Positions 24,429 to 34,388 of a DNA stretch of 64,000 bases are shown in pieces. The DNA is from Photorhabdus australis DSM 17609 (lineage in GTDB: Bacteria > Pseudomonadota > Gammaproteobacteria > Enterobacterales > Enterobacteriaceae). The stretch's first letter is position 1, and each line of letters opens with the position of its first letter. Both the position numbers and the translations under genes were made by a program. The stretch lies in assembly GCF_000711895.1 (NCBI RefSeq), contig NZ_JONO01000007.1, forward strand, positions 62,001 to 126,000. The letters are read 5' to 3'. The notes below the pieces were generated by a model, which made no database searches, was not told the origin of the DNA, and saw only the letters and a list, made by a program, of their open reading frames with translations.

Positions 24429-26567
24429 GTGCTAACTGTTTTCTCCGGTCTGCGTCGTTTTCTTTATAACAGTCATCTTCTTTATTACACCCGTATCCTG
24501 ATTGCCCTAACTGGAACAACGCTAGTACCTTGGTTTCTGGATAAAGAACCTAAAATAACCATACCACTGACTTTAGGTGTTGTTGCCGCAGCACTGGCCG
24601 ACCTTGATGATCGTCTGATTGGCCGTTTACGCAATTTAATGATCACGCTAATTTCTTTCTTTATCGCCTCAATCTCGGTTGAATTACTATTCCCTTACCC
24701 TTGGCTATTTACCATCGGACTAGCGTTATCTACTTGTAGTTTTATCTTACTGGGTGCACTTGGGCAACGCTATGCAACCATTGCATTTGGCGCGTTGCTG
24801 ATTGCCATTTATACCATGTTAGGTACATCTATTTTCCCGCTATGGTATCAGCAACCCCTATTACTGTTGATAGGTGCAGTTTGGTATAACCTGCTAACCC
24901 TCACCAACTATTTACTGTTCCCTATCCGCCCGTTACAAGACAATCTTGCACGTTGTTATCAGCAACTTTCAGCTTACCTTGATGCCAAAGCTAACCTGTT
25001 TGATCCTGATATAGAAGAAGGATACCAGCAATCTGTCATCGACGTAGCAATGGCAAACCGTGCTTTAGTAAGCACACTGAATCAAACCAAAATCTCCTTA
25101 TTAACCCGTCTGAAGGGAGATCGCGGCCAACGTGAAACTCGTCGCACACTACATTATTACTTTGTTGCACAGGATATTCATGAACGAGCGAGTTCAGCTC
25201 ATGTGAAGTACCAAAACCTGAGAAGTTCTTTCCGTTACAGTGATGTCCTGTTCCGGTTTCAACGCCTTCTTTCCATGCAAGCTCGTGCATGTGAACAAGT
25301 TGCTCAGTCAATCCTTTGGCACAAACAATATCAGCATAGTCCACGTGTTGAACACGCTTTCAACTATCTGGAAAATTCGCTACAACAATTAAGTGAACAA
25401 CAGAAATATAATCCCAAGATTAGCGCATTATACAATCTACTAAAAAACCTACGTGCGATTGACGCACAATTAACCGGCATTAGATCTGGACAATGCAATT
25501 TTACTAAAGAAAGAAGAGATGAAACTCAACTCTCTGATGAACCACTCACTGGCTTGCGCGATATCTGTCTAAGGATCAGTCGTCACCTGACACCACAATC
25601 CGCCCTATTCCGTCATGCAATCCGTATGTCCGTTTTACTGTGCTGTGGCTACGCTATGATTCAGTTACTGGATTTACAACGCGGATATTGGATTTTACTA
25701 ACCAGCTTATTCGTTTGCCAACCCAATTACAGCGCAACCCGCCGCCGTTTGGCACTGAGAATAATAGGAACTGTTGCCGGGATATTAATCGGTTTACCAA
25801 TCCTCTACTTCGTACCTTCTATTGAAGGGCAATTGATACTGATGATCATCTCTGGTGTGCTATTCTTTGCCTTTCGTAATGTCCAGTATGCACACGCAAC
25901 CTTATTTATCACATTACTGGTATTATTATGTTTCAATTTGTTAGGTGAAGGTTTTGACGTCGCATTACCAAGAATTTTTGATACATTAGTTGGTTGTGGT
26001 ATCGCCTGGTTAGCGGTGAACTTCATCTGGCCAGACTGGAAATTCCGCCAATTACCACAAGTGATAAGCCGGACAATGAACACAAATTGCCGCTATCTTG
26101 ACGCCATTTTAGCCCAATATTGCCAGGGAAAAGATAATGGATTGAGCTATCGAATTGCCCGCCGTGATGCTCACAATAGTGATGCAGAATTGGCATCAGT
26201 AATTTCAAACATGTCTGCTGAGCCGAAAAGTTATCGAACCTCTCAGGAAGAAGCGTTCCGACTACTGTGCCTAAATCACACAATGCTAAGTTATATCTCC
26301 ACGCTGGGAGCACATCGGGATAAATTGGATAACAAAGTTATTCTGGATATCCTTAACGACGTTATTTGTTATGTCGACTCAGCATTAAAACTAGTATCAA
26401 TAGATGATGATAGAATTAAGCAAATACCTGTCAATATAGCGAAAAGAATTGAACAAGCCCTGTCAGAAGGAAACAATAAAGAACAATTGGTATTGCAGCA
26501 AACAAGTTTATTAATAGAGTTGCTACCCGAACTCATTAATATCATTAAAAAAATTAATCAATTATAA
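24429..26567 (+). CDS. yccS: YccS/YhfK-family inner membrane protein
   Basis: A 712-residue membrane protein of the FUSC family, related to aromatic acid exporters; no proven substrate. Two blocks of about six membrane segments (residues 20-175 and 400-525) flank a cytoplasmic region. Conserved stretches include PLTLGVVAAALADLDDRL, HYYFVAQDIHERASS and GYWILLTSLFVCQPNYSATR. The start is a GTG that aligns with the start of the E. coli protein; ACCTCAGAGGTA lies just upstream. Confidence 0.92.
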   Translation: MLTVFSGLRRFLYNSHLLYYTRILIALTGTTLVPWFLDKEPKITIPLTLGVVAAALADLDDRLIGRLRNLMITLISFFIASISVELLFPYPWLFTIGLALSTCSFILLGALGQRYATIAFGALLIAIYTMLGTSIFPLWYQQPLLLLIGAVWYNLLTLTNYLLFPIRPLQDNLARCYQQLSAYLDAKANLFDPDIEEGYQQSVIDVAMANRALVSTLNQTKISLLTRLKGDRGQRETRRTLHYYFVAQDIHERASSAHVKYQNLRSSFRYSDVLFRFQRLLSMQARACEQVAQSILWHKQYQHSPRVEHAFNYLENSLQQLSEQQKYNPKISALYNLLKNLRAIDAQLTGIRSGQCNFTKERRDETQLSDEPLTGLRDICLRISRHLTPQSALFRHAIRMSVLLCCGYAMIQLLDLQRGYWILLTSLFVCQPNYSATRRRLALRIIGTVAGILIGLPILYFVPSIEGQLILMIISGVLFFAFRNVQYAHATLFITLLVLLCFNLLGEGFDVALPRIFDTLVGCGIAWLAVNFIWPDWKFRQLPQVISRTMNTNCRYLDAILAQYCQGKDNGLSYRIARRDAHNSDAELASVISNMSAEPKSYRTSQEEAFRLLCLNHTMLSYISTLGAHRDKLDNKVILDILNDVICYVDSALKLVSIDDDRIKQIPVNIAKRIEQALSEGNNKEQLVLQQTSLLIELLPELINIIKKINQL

Positions 26568-26582
26568 CCCCATTAATATACT

Positions 26583-26604
26583 GGGGCAGCTGACTGCCCC
26601 TTTT
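26583..26604. terminator. Terminator between yccS and sxy
   Basis: GGGGCAG-CTGA-CTGCCCC followed by TTTTA. The two genes converge here, so it ends yccS and may serve sxy on the other strand. Confidence 0.8.
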
Positions 26605-26627
26605 ACTTAGCTGTTCACGATAAAAAT

Positions 26628-27239
26628 TTAACAGACCAACTCTTTGTGCCAGCGTAATAAGTCATTACGAATTTTTACCGGTAAGACAGCTGAGTGACAT
26701 CCTTCAATTGCACCAGCCAAGGCAAGTAACAAGCTAACATTACGTTTTCTTTTATATTGATGTAGTTTTAAATAACTGGCTTTCGCACCTAACAACCGTA
26801 AATCTTCAACTTTACATATTCCTACTTTCCATAACTGACGTTCAAGAGACATCCCAAGGTTAGGCAAATCTTTTAAGCGCACTGGTACTTTCTTTTTACC
26901 CGCCACTTCAATCAACGAGTAGTGATAAGCTAAATAAGCATATTGAGACAACAACGCTTGATCTTGCCAAAGTGACTCACCAACTCGGTAATAACGCAAA
27001 GTTACAGGTACTCCTCTTTTCGAGTAAATATAATTTTTCATTCCTCTGGCTTTAAATAACACTTCAGCATGACCATTTCCCCGTAAATACAATTCCCCAT
27101 CAGCAATAATAGCAAACATAACCCCGTCAGCTAGCAGGCTGTAGCCGCCAAACTGCGGTTTCCTTGTCAATCTTCCAAACGAAGAAAAACCATTTTTGAG
27201 TTGAGTAAAACGTACCTCAGACAAAAACATACAGATCAC
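26628..27239 (-). CDS. sxy: TfoX/Sxy competence regulator
   Basis: A 203-residue protein with the TfoX N-terminal domain (RKPQFGGYSLLADGVMFAIIADGELYLR, residues 26-53) and C-terminal domain (LKDLPNLGMSLERQLWKVGI, then VEDLRLLGAKASYLKL). Sxy directs CRP to CRP-S promoters of DNA-uptake genes. Position beside sulA is conserved with E. coli. The start may be the second ATG (MFLSEV). Confidence 0.92.
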   Translation of the reverse strand: MICMFLSEVRFTQLKNGFSSFGRLTRKPQFGGYSLLADGVMFAIIADGELYLRGNGHAEVLFKARGMKNYIYSKRGVPVTLRYYRVGESLWQDQALLSQYAYLAYHYSLIEVAGKKKVPVRLKDLPNLGMSLERQLWKVGICKVEDLRLLGAKASYLKLHQYKRKRNVSLLLALAGAIEGCHSAVLPVKIRNDLLRWHKELVC

Positions 27240-27438
27240 TCCATGAGTTTAGTGCAAATAAATCTTATATCCATAGATTTGTCCCAGTTATTAGTAAAAT
27301 AGATAAGAGGAACAATCAATTGAAAACATACGCAATCCAATTTTTTCTGCCAATGATTAAATGAACCTAAAGCGATTTATGATCAATATTTGCGAAGCTC
27401 TTTGAAAAAATAAACTTGATCTTAGCCTAACATGAAGA

Positions 27439-27458
27439 TACTGTATGTTCATACAGTT
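27439..27458 (+). promoter_or_regulatory. LexA (SOS) box of sulA
   Basis: TACTGTATGTTCATACAGTT matches the LexA consensus CTGT-N8-ACAG with an almost perfect palindrome. It ends 17 bp before the sulA ATG, so LexA should repress sulA and DNA damage should induce it. Confidence 0.93.
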
Positions 27459-27475
27459 ATTTGGCGAGGTTCATT

Positions 27476-27994
27476 ATGGGCATTCAATCATCCTGCGTTT
27501 ACCCTTCTAAACATCAATCACCAGAAGGACAGCCATCACTCTTTACACAAGATAATTCAGTGGGAAGAAGTGGTATCGTGAGTGAATTGATTTATAGTGA
27601 TAACCAATCTGTCATTAACCATATATTATTACCTTTATTACGTAAGTCAGGGAATGAGTCCCGCTGGTTGTTATGGGTGAGTTCACACAAGAAATTGAGC
27701 CGCCAATGGTTAATTAACTCTGGATTACCTTTAGATAAAATTGTTCAATTAAATCATATCAACTCCATTACAACTGTAGACGCAATGGAAAGAGCATTAG
27801 CAAGTGGTAATTACAGTCTGGTACTTGGCTGGTTGCCTAAAGTATCAGAAAGAGATACGGTAAGATTGCAGTTTGCAGCGCAAAAAGGTAATGCATTGGG
27901 TTTTATTATGCGCCCACAAAATGTAAATAAAGAAACTGACTGTACTGAATCACAACCAAATTTACTAAAAATTCATTCTATTTACTATCATTGA
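27476..27994 (+). CDS. sulA: SOS cell division inhibitor SulA
   Basis: SulA binds FtsZ and blocks division during the SOS response, and Lon removes it afterwards. The ATG at 27476 gives 172 residues (E. coli 169) and has GCGAGG seven bases upstream; an in-frame TTG at 27461 is less likely. The FtsZ-binding core is conserved: ISELIYSDNQ-like start, LLPLLRKSGNESRWLLWVS, LSRQWLINSGLPLDK and GNYSLVLGWLP. The C-terminus LLKIHSIYYH resembles the KIHSNLYH Lon tag. A LexA box sits directly upstream. Confidence 0.95.
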   Translation: MGIQSSCVYPSKHQSPEGQPSLFTQDNSVGRSGIVSELIYSDNQSVINHILLPLLRKSGNESRWLLWVSSHKKLSRQWLINSGLPLDKIVQLNHINSITTVDAMERALASGNYSLVLGWLPKVSERDTVRLQFAAQKGNALGFIMRPQNVNKETDCTESQPNLLKIHSIYYH

Positions 27995-28552
27995 CCAAAA
28001 CCAAGGATTATCCCAACATCCTATAACACAAAATAACCAATTTAGGCCAAAAACTACTAATCACAATTAAAATCAATTAATTAATATAGGATTAGTTGTA
28101 AAGAATAGTAAAGTTTTTCTAAAATAACGCATTGTCTTTTAAATTTTTTACGCTATTAATCAAAGGCCACTTGTAACTTTTTAACTTCGTTGTAGACTTT
28201 ACATCATTAAAGACTACTGCACTTAGTATTCTTGTATTGTTTGGTTAACTAGTTTGCGAAGGTACAGTATTCTTAAACTGAGTTTTTAATCAATATGGCT
28301 AATAGCCTATCTCAGTAGATGTAAGTAATTAGTGCGGGCCGTTTTTGTGAATATGAGGATGAATAATGAACATGGATAGTTCGCAGAATATCAGAGCGTA
28401 CATGCAGTACGAGAAGCTTGAACGCGACTCAAGTTCGCTCTTTAATAATTACAAAGAATGGCAAATGTAAATAGCCTAATGGGATAGGCAGTAAGTAAAA
28501 AGGCTCCCAAAGCCAATTGCCTATTGGGTGATGATAATAACGAGGCGTTAAA
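27995..28552 (+). promoter_or_regulatory. ompA upstream region and long 5' leader
   Basis: No gene fits in this 558-bp stretch. The part before about 28260 is AT-rich and should hold the ompA promoter. From about 28360 the DNA becomes hairpin-rich, for example GCGTACATGCAGTACG and CTTGAACGCGACTCAAG-like pairs, ending in AATAACGAGGCGTTAAAATG. E. coli ompA has a long structured leader that protects the mRNA, with the MicA sRNA pairing at the ribosome site (CGAGGCG here). The same role here is inference. Confidence 0.5.
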
Positions 28553-29653
28553 ATGAAAAAGACAGCTATCGCGGTAGCAGTGGCAGTGGCCGCTTTCACA
28601 ACTGCAGCGCAAGCAGCTCCTAAAGACAATACTTGGTATACCGGTGGTAAATTGGGTTGGTCCCAATACCATGACGTAAACTTCTACGGTAACGATTATA
28701 CCAATGAGATCGGTAATGGCCCTACGCACAAAAACCAACTAGGTGCTGGTGCTTATTTAGGTTATCAAACCAATCCATATCTCGGTTTCGAAATAGGCTA
28801 TGACTGGTTAGGTCGTATGCCTTACAAAGGCAACGTAAACAATGGCGCCTTCAAAGCTCACGGTTTCCAACTGGCGACTAAGTTGAGCTATCCAATTACA
28901 GATGATCTGGACATCTATACTCGTCTGGGTGGTATGGTTTGGCGTGCAGATTCCAAAGCAACTTATGGCGCAACTAACACTCATCTGAAAAACCATGATA
29001 CCGGTGTTTCTCCACTGGCAGCGATTGGTGTTGAGTATGCTCTGACCAAAAACTGGGCTACCCGTCTGGACTACCAGTGGGTCAACAATATCGGTGATGC
29101 GGGTACAGTAGGTGCACGCCCCGACAACGGCCTGTTGAGCGTAGGTGTTTCTTACCGTTTTGGCCAAGATGAAGCAGCAGCTCCAGTTGTTGCTCCAGCT
29201 CCGGTTGTTGCACCAACCCCTGCTCCAGCCCCAGTTGTTGAAAACAAACGCTTTACTCTGCGTTCTGATGTTCTATTTGCATTCGCCAGCTCTGAGCTAA
29301 AAGCAGAAGGCAAGCATACCTTGGATCAGCTGTACACTGAATTAGCACACATCGACCCTACTCAGGGCAAAGTGCTGGTTCTAGGCTATACTGACCGTAT
29401 CGGTAAAGACGTATACAACCAGAAATTGTCTCAAAAACGTGCACAAAGCGTAGTTGACTATCTGGTAGCTAAAGGTATCCCTGCTGATAGCATTAGTGCA
29501 GAAGGCCATGGTAAAACAAACCCAGTAACTGGTTCTACTTGTGATAAGGTTCTCAAACCTAATTTAATCAGCTGCCTGGCTCCAGATCGTCGCGTAGAGA
29601 TCGAAATCCAAGGCACTAAAGAAGTTGTGACTCCAGCACAAACTGCTCAATAA
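28553..29653 (+). CDS. ompA: Outer membrane protein A
   Basis: OmpA links the outer membrane to peptidoglycan. A 21-residue Sec signal peptide ends in AQAA/APKD. The eight-stranded barrel spans about residues 22-205 ([14 protein letters not shown] through [11 protein letters not shown]). A Pro/Ala/Val hinge ([18 protein letters not shown], about 214-232) leads to the OmpA_C domain with [40 protein letters not shown] and the Cys pair around KVLKPNLIS. The 366 residues exceed the E. coli 346 mainly in loops and hinge. Confidence 0.97.
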   Translation: MKKTAIAVAVAVAAFTTAAQAAPKDNTWYTGGKLGWSQYHDVNFYGNDYTNEIGNGPTHKNQLGAGAYLGYQTNPYLGFEIGYDWLGRMPYKGNVNNGAFKAHGFQLATKLSYPITDDLDIYTRLGGMVWRADSKATYGATNTHLKNHDTGVSPLAAIGVEYALTKNWATRLDYQWVNNIGDAGTVGARPDNGLLSVGVSYRFGQDEAAAPVVAPAPVVAPTPAPAPVVENKRFTLRSDVLFAFASSELKAEGKHTLDQLYTELAHIDPTQGKVLVLGYTDRIGKDVYNQKLSQKRAQSVVDYLVAKGIPADSISAEGHGKTNPVTGSTCDKVLKPNLISCLAPDRRVEIEIQGTKEVVTPAQTAQ

Positions 29654-29689
29654 TAGCCTTTATTGATTGCATTAGTAATCAAATGATCA

Positions 29690-29722
29690 GAAGACCCTGT
29701 TTCAAACGGGGTTTTCTTTTCT
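29690..29722 (+). terminator. ompA terminator
   Basis: GACCCTGTTTCAAACGGGGT followed by TTTCTTTTC: a GC stem with a short loop and a U-rich tail 45 bp after the ompA stop. Confidence 0.7.
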
Positions 29723-29793
29723 GTTTATTAAAATTCTATATCAATTTGATTAAGATTTTTATTGTAATATTAACCCACAATCAATAACTGAAA

Positions 29794-30249
29794 TTACTCA
29801 CTTTTACCCAAAATAGCCTCTAAATCATGTTTCAGGCTAGACATCTGATTTTCATATTTTTCCTTACGTTCAGCATCCTCAATCAGCTGTATGATCGTTT
29901 CAGATAGCGTGTTACCCCGTCGCTGAGAAAGTGCAGATAAGCGATGCCATACAGGAAAATCTAAATCGATAGATTTTTTGCGAGTATGCTGATGCTCAGC
30001 ATTAAAATGCCGTTTACGCCGAGCACGGATAGTTTGTTTCATACGGTTGGATAAATCAGGATTCATATACTGTTCAATCCAGTTAAGTACCTTTACCGGA
30101 TCACTTTCAAGCTTGATAAGCTTATCAACTGCTTCACAAGCTGCACTGTTTTCAATATATTTAGTAATTAGCTCACCTTCCTGATGTTTTTTCATCAGAT
30201 AAGCCCATTTCCAGCCACATTCCAGATTTTCCAATTGTTGATATTTCAT
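29794..30249 (-). CDS. matP: Ter macrodomain organiser MatP
   Basis: MatP binds matS sites and compacts the replication-terminus region. The 151-residue protein (E. coli 150) has an N-terminal helical domain ([21 protein letters not shown]) and a ribbon-helix-helix DNA-binding domain ([20 protein letters not shown], residues about 93-112) followed by the C-terminal coiled coil. It is divergent from the ycbZ gene, as in E. coli. Confidence 0.95.
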   Translation of the reverse strand: MKYQQLENLECGWKWAYLMKKHQEGELITKYIENSAACEAVDKLIKLESDPVKVLNWIEQYMNPDLSNRMKQTIRARRKRHFNAEHQHTRKKSIDLDFPVWHRLSALSQRRGNTLSETIIQLIEDAERKEKYENQMSSLKHDLEAILGKSE

Positions 30250-30454
30250 CTTATTTCTCAGTGACAGCGTAACTTAAAACAAGCATAGCAACTATTCTGG
30301 TAAATTGCTTATAGCTAAAATAATTAATGCCCGTTTTTCGTTCATAAGATGCTTTACATAAAATGCCTGAAATGGCAAACATTCAAGCATGTTGGTTTAT
30401 CTCTTGATCTTGTATAATCGGCACTTTTCTACTTTACAACATATAGCGATCACT

Positions 30455-32185
30455 TTGACCAATAACAAACTAGACTGGCAGGCATTACTGCCGGATAACA
30501 CGCCCTATAATGCGTTTTTTCATTCTGCGTCTCAACAGGCTCCTGCCGGTATGGAAGCCGTTCAATCGCGACTACATAGTGGCTTGAAGCTTTTCTGCCG
30601 GATGGATTCCCGCCAGCCTTTTATGCTGTTGAAAGCTGAGGAATGTGATACTTATTTGTCAGCATTAGCTGAATCTATCTACCGATTACTCCCCAAAGAA
30701 ATGCCCCAAATTGGCGGCAATTATCAGATAGGACAACAAAAAATTGGCTGGCAATCATCAGCAGAAGGCTATTTCACACCTAAATTGCGAGTAGCCTATC
30801 GTGAATGGATAGAAGCAGAACAATTATTTGGCTGTGTCCATTCTCACCATGGAGAAATTCATCTGCAACCTGGGTTAATCCATCAGGTAAATGGTGGCGT
30901 ACTTATTCTTCCGTTACGCACCCTATTGTCCCAGCCATTAATATGGGTTCGCCTAAAACAGATGACTATTCAACAACGCTTTGAATGGTTATCTCAGGAT
31001 AATAACAAATCTTTACCATTACCTATTCCTTCCATGCCATTAAATCTGCATTTGATTTTAGTTGGAGATCGCCTCAGTCTTGAAGAATTTCAAGTTACAG
31101 AGCCTGAATTAGCAAAAAGTGCTCTGTATGGCGAATTTGAGTTGGATATGCCACTACATAATGAGCAGGATTTAAGTCTATGGTGCAGTTATATCAATGG
31201 GCTTATTCAACAGTGGCAATTACCCCCACTGAATCGTAATGCCTGGCCTGAGTTTATCCAACAAGCAACCCGTTATGTAGAAGATAAACACCGTCTACCT
31301 TTGGATATTCTTTGGCTACAACAACAACTGATAGCCGCAGCACTTTATCAGCAAGAAAACCAAATTACAGCTAAATCAATTAAACAAGCTGTAGAAAATC
31401 GTCACTGGCGTCATAGCTATCTGTCTGAACGTAGCTTAGATGAGATTCAGCAAGGCCAGGTTCTGATTCGTACTGAGGGAATGGTCATTGGCCAAATTAA
31501 CGGATTATCTGTGCTAGAGTACCCTGGCCATCCTGATTCAGTCGGAGAACCATCTCGTATCACTTGTGTGGCTCATATGGGAGATGGGGAGTTTATTGAT
31601 GTCGAACGCAAAGTTGAGTTAGGTGGCAATATTCATGCAAAAGGAATGATGATTATGCAAGCATTTCTGATTTCCGAGTTAAAACTGGATCAACCTCAAC
31701 CTTTCTCCGCATCTATTGTATTTGAACAATCCTATGGCGAAGTTGACGGTGACAGCGCTTCACTTGCTGAACTATGCGCACTGATAAGTGCTCTTTCCCA
31801 GCAACCCATTGATCAACAACTGGCCGTTACCGGTGCAGTAGATCAATTTGGTTATGTTCAGCCAATTGGTGGTATTAATGAAAAAATTGAAGGTTTCTTT
31901 GAAGTATGTCGCCGTAGAGGACTAACTGGTCAGCAAGGTGTCATTCTACCAACTGCAAATGTCCGCCATTTATGCCTCAATCAAGCAGTTGTAGACGCAG
32001 TAAAAGAACAAAAATTTCATTTATGGTCAGTAAAACATGTTTCTGAAGCGCTACCTTTACTGACAGGGGTCCCTTATTATGATCAACAAGAAACACATTT
32101 GTTAGCTATGATACAGGAACGTATAACCCAAGCGAATAATCAAGAACGGCCTAAGTTCCCGTGGTTCCTTCGCTGGCTAGGTTAA
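30455..32185 (+). CDS. ycbZ: Lon-type protease homologue YcbZ
   Basis: An ATP-independent-looking relative of Lon with a C-terminal S16 protease domain. The catalytic Ser is in VDGDSASLAELCALISAL (about residue 455) and the Lys lies in the following GGINEKIEGFF region. The N-terminal part lacks a canonical Walker A. I place the start at TTG 30455 (MTNNKLDWQALLP), which aligns with E. coli MTITKLAWRDLVP. The ATG at 30389 would precede a TATAAT sequence at 30413-30418 that looks like the promoter -10. Its end is followed 83 bp later by fabA. Confidence 0.9.
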   Translation: MTNNKLDWQALLPDNTPYNAFFHSASQQAPAGMEAVQSRLHSGLKLFCRMDSRQPFMLLKAEECDTYLSALAESIYRLLPKEMPQIGGNYQIGQQKIGWQSSAEGYFTPKLRVAYREWIEAEQLFGCVHSHHGEIHLQPGLIHQVNGGVLILPLRTLLSQPLIWVRLKQMTIQQRFEWLSQDNNKSLPLPIPSMPLNLHLILVGDRLSLEEFQVTEPELAKSALYGEFELDMPLHNEQDLSLWCSYINGLIQQWQLPPLNRNAWPEFIQQATRYVEDKHRLPLDILWLQQQLIAAALYQQENQITAKSIKQAVENRHWRHSYLSERSLDEIQQGQVLIRTEGMVIGQINGLSVLEYPGHPDSVGEPSRITCVAHMGDGEFIDVERKVELGGNIHAKGMMIMQAFLISELKLDQPQPFSASIVFEQSYGEVDGDSASLAELCALISALSQQPIDQQLAVTGAVDQFGYVQPIGGINEKIEGFFEVCRRRGLTGQQGVILPTANVRHLCLNQAVVDAVKEQKFHLWSVKHVSEALPLLTGVPYYDQQETHLLAMIQERITQANNQERPKFPWFLRWLG

Positions 32186-32193
32186 TTTAAAAT

Positions 32194-32210
32194 GTCTGAT
32201 CGGAGTTGTT
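32194..32210 (+). promoter_or_regulatory. FadR-like site upstream of fabA
   Basis: GTCTGATCGGAGTTGTT resembles the FadR operator of E. coli fabA in sequence and position, directly next to the FabR-like palindrome. FadR activates fabA when fatty acids are scarce. Confidence 0.65.
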
Positions 32211-32211
32211 C

Positions 32212-32229
32212 AGCGTACAGGTGTACTCT
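32212..32229 (+). promoter_or_regulatory. FabR-like palindrome upstream of fabA
   Basis: AGCGTACAGGTGTACTCT is a near-palindrome matching the FabR site of E. coli fabA (AGCGTACA-N2-TGT...). FabR represses unsaturated fatty acid synthesis genes. The site lies 40 bp before the fabA ATG. Confidence 0.7.
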
Positions 32230-32268
32230 ATTATTTACTCTACACTAAATATAAGGCTACCTGATAAT

Positions 32269-32787
32269 ATGGTTGATAAACGCAAATCCTACACAAAAGA
32301 AGATCTTATCGCATCTGGACGCAGTGAGCTGTTCGGAGAGAATGGACCACCATTACCATCTGGTAATATGTTAATGATGGATCGCATCATTGAAATGACA
32401 GAAAATGGTGGTACCTACGATAAAGGTTATATAGAAGCCGAGTTGGATATTACCCCTGATTTATGGTTTTTCGATTGCCATTTTATTAATGATCCGGTAA
32501 TGCCCGGTTGCCTTGGCCTTGATGCCATGTGGCAGTTGGTTGGATTTTTCCTTGGCTGGTTAGGTGGCGAAGGCAAAGGCCGAGCCCTTGGCGTTGGTGA
32601 AGTTAAGTTCACCGGCCAGGTATTACCAACGGCTAAAAAAGTCACTTACCGTATCAACTTTAAACGCGTTATTAACCGTAAATTGATTATGGGGCTGGCT
32701 GATGGTGAAGTATTAGTAGATGGCAAAATCATCTACACAGCAACGGATCTGAAAGTAGGCTTGTTTAAAGATACCAGCTCTTTTTAA
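32269..32787 (+). CDS. fabA: 3-hydroxydecanoyl-ACP dehydratase/isomerase
   Basis: FabA dehydrates 3-hydroxydecanoyl-ACP and isomerises trans-2 to cis-3-decenoyl-ACP, the branch point to unsaturated fatty acids. The ATG at 32269 gives 172 residues, the E. coli length. The hot-dog active site is seen in [26 protein letters not shown] (His about 71, Asp about 85; this stretch spans residues 64-89). The C-terminal [17 protein letters not shown] is also typical. FadR- and FabR-like sites precede it. Confidence 0.97.
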   Translation: MVDKRKSYTKEDLIASGRSELFGENGPPLPSGNMLMMDRIIEMTENGGTYDKGYIEAELDITPDLWFFDCHFINDPVMPGCLGLDAMWQLVGFFLGWLGGEGKGRALGVGEVKFTGQVLPTAKKVTYRINFKRVINRKLIMGLADGEVLVDGKIIYTATDLKVGLFKDTSSF

Positions 32788-33307
32788 TAAATAATCAGTG
32801 ACATACCTAAAAGGAAGGTGGCTGGCTAATTGCTTTTCACCTTTTTCACTAAAAGCGCTCCACCGAGTAAATAGCACATATCTTGAAAAAAATAGTTGGT
32901 GTTGCTTTTTCCTCTCAAAGGCAATTCCTGATATATCTCAAAGTATGAGATTTAATACCCACATAGAACAAAAAAATCAAATTAAGTTCTCACTTAACCT
33001 AATCCGACTACAAATATAAATAACCTGCAATATATACTCAAGATACTTCAAAGGGCATGTTTGAAAAACAATTATGTTTTTGAATTTAAATGTTTTTATG
33101 TCTGACGGTTCAAGCATCTTGAAGTTCATTCGGTATAAGCACCTAATTTATTTCTGGCTAATTAGCATGCAATTGACAAATTGTGCTATGATCAAATTGA
33201 CCTGATATATCAAATAAGCTGAAAAAGCATATTAGTGACAGGCAAAAACATCAATAAAATTTATTATTAGTAATTATTATTAACAAACACAACCAAGGGT
33301 AATTTAT
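32788..33307. other. Intergenic region after fabA
   Basis: No convincing gene. It contains an inverted-repeat element at 33033-33137 and AT-rich DNA just upstream of the small secreted protein gene. A plus-strand frame at 32798-33019 has no family features and I do not support it. Confidence 0.5.
33033..33137. repeat. Short inverted-repeat element, ERIC-like ends
   Basis: The ends TATACTCAAGATACTTCAA and (reverse strand) TATACCGAATGAACTTCAAG point inward. The second resembles the ERIC end TATACCCTATGGATTTCAAG, but the GC-rich ERIC core is missing. It could be a miniature mobile repeat or a deleted ERIC copy. Confidence 0.4.
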
Positions 33308-33652
33308 ATGAATATCAGAAAAATACTACTCATAATCGTAGCATTAACTATTACACCAACTGCCATAGCAATAAATAAGATCGAAGGTACCATCGAAATG
33401 ATAGAAGCATCTAACAGTAATGGAGATTGCTATGGGAGAATAGTCACTCCTACTCAAGCCCGAGGATTTCGGTGGGTATGTACTTATAGTGCCGGGTCGA
33501 TACTTTTATCATTGCTTCAAACAGCCTATTCAACTCATGAAAATGTAGCCATAGCAGTCGGGGAAGATGTGGAATATAGCCCTCTCTATAGGGTTCAAAT
33601 ACGTCATAAATGTTTATCAAACCCTGCTTACTGCAATTATCCCTCTCGTTAG
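33308..33652 (+). CDS. Small secreted protein of unknown function
   Basis: A 114-residue protein with a clear Sec signal peptide (NIRKILLIIVALTITPTAIA, cleavage after about residue 21). The mature part has four Cys (GDCYGR, WVCTY, HKCLSN, AYCNY), enough for two disulfide bonds in the periplasm or outside the cell. AAGGG precedes the ATG by about 9 bases. I do not recognise the family. It sits alone between fabA and rmf, two genes that are neighbours in E. coli, so it is a lineage-specific addition. Confidence 0.65.
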   Translation: MNIRKILLIIVALTITPTAIAINKIEGTIEMIEASNSNGDCYGRIVTPTQARGFRWVCTYSAGSILLSLLQTAYSTHENVAIAVGEDVEYSPLYRVQIRHKCLSNPAYCNYPSR

Positions 33653-33974
33653 TAGATAAATTACTGAATGGCCGCAATATCAACTATATGGGTAGATTAA
33701 ATACGACGTGTCACTAGAGCGGCCATTAATTCATATTTTATCGAATTAACCAAAAACCCCCATGAATGGATGAATATAAATATCTACCGAAGCCAAGTGA
33801 GTTTCAATTTAAGAGCATATCAGGGAAGTCTACGCCGAAAAATATAATAAGATTTAATCTGACAGATATCTGCATATGTATAAACAATCAGTTCTGTCAG
33901 ATCAAATTTAGCCTAGTAAATACATTGACAAAAAAGAAGAGGTTTTACTTAATTTGTGGCCTCAGTTTGCCAAA
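33653..33974. other. Intergenic DNA upstream of rmf (3' side)
   Basis: About 320 bp, AT-rich. A plus-strand frame at 33766-33978 runs into the end of rmf and has no ribosome site or recognisable features. I see nothing else. Confidence 0.5.
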
Positions 33975-34142
33975 CTAAGCCATCATCGCCCGGTCTTCCA
34001 TAGCCTGGCGCCATCCTCCTAACCAATGAGAACGGGCATCTAACGAATAATAGGGACAATTCTCCCTTGGACGCCCTAAAATGCCAGCCTGATACCCTTT
34101 GGATAACGCACGTGCTAAACGATCTCGTTTCTGTCTCTTCAT
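33975..34142 (-). CDS. rmf: Ribosome modulation factor
   Basis: RMF dimerises 70S ribosomes into inactive 100S particles in stationary phase. The 55-residue reading frame begins MKRQKRDRLARALSKGYQAG and continues with ILGRPRENCPYYS and SHWLGGWRQAMEDRAMMA, matching the E. coli protein nearly end to end and at the same length. The basic first 12 residues are typical. Position next to fabA and pqiC is conserved. Confidence 0.96.
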   Translation of the reverse strand: MKRQKRDRLARALSKGYQAGILGRPRENCPYYSLDARSHWLGGWRQAMEDRAMMA

Positions 34143-34388
34143 GCTTTACTTACCTCATAAGCTACATCAGTAGAAAAAAACAGCGGTTGTTCTTTATCCA
34201 ACCACAATTTAGAAATACCCCTATAAGTTTTGAAAATCAAGTCAAGAAATTCATATTAATGTAATATTTGTTATAATCAGCACAAAACAGTCGATAACAT
34301 ACTGATAGTAAAGATGAATTTTTATTTTTCTGATAATACTTGTCTTCTCCGGACATATAAGGACTTTATGCCCGGAGAATGACAAAAG

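Noticed and set aside
32798-33019. 73-codon frame after fabA
   Set aside because: AT-rich DNA, no ribosome binding site, no domain features; not supported as a gene.
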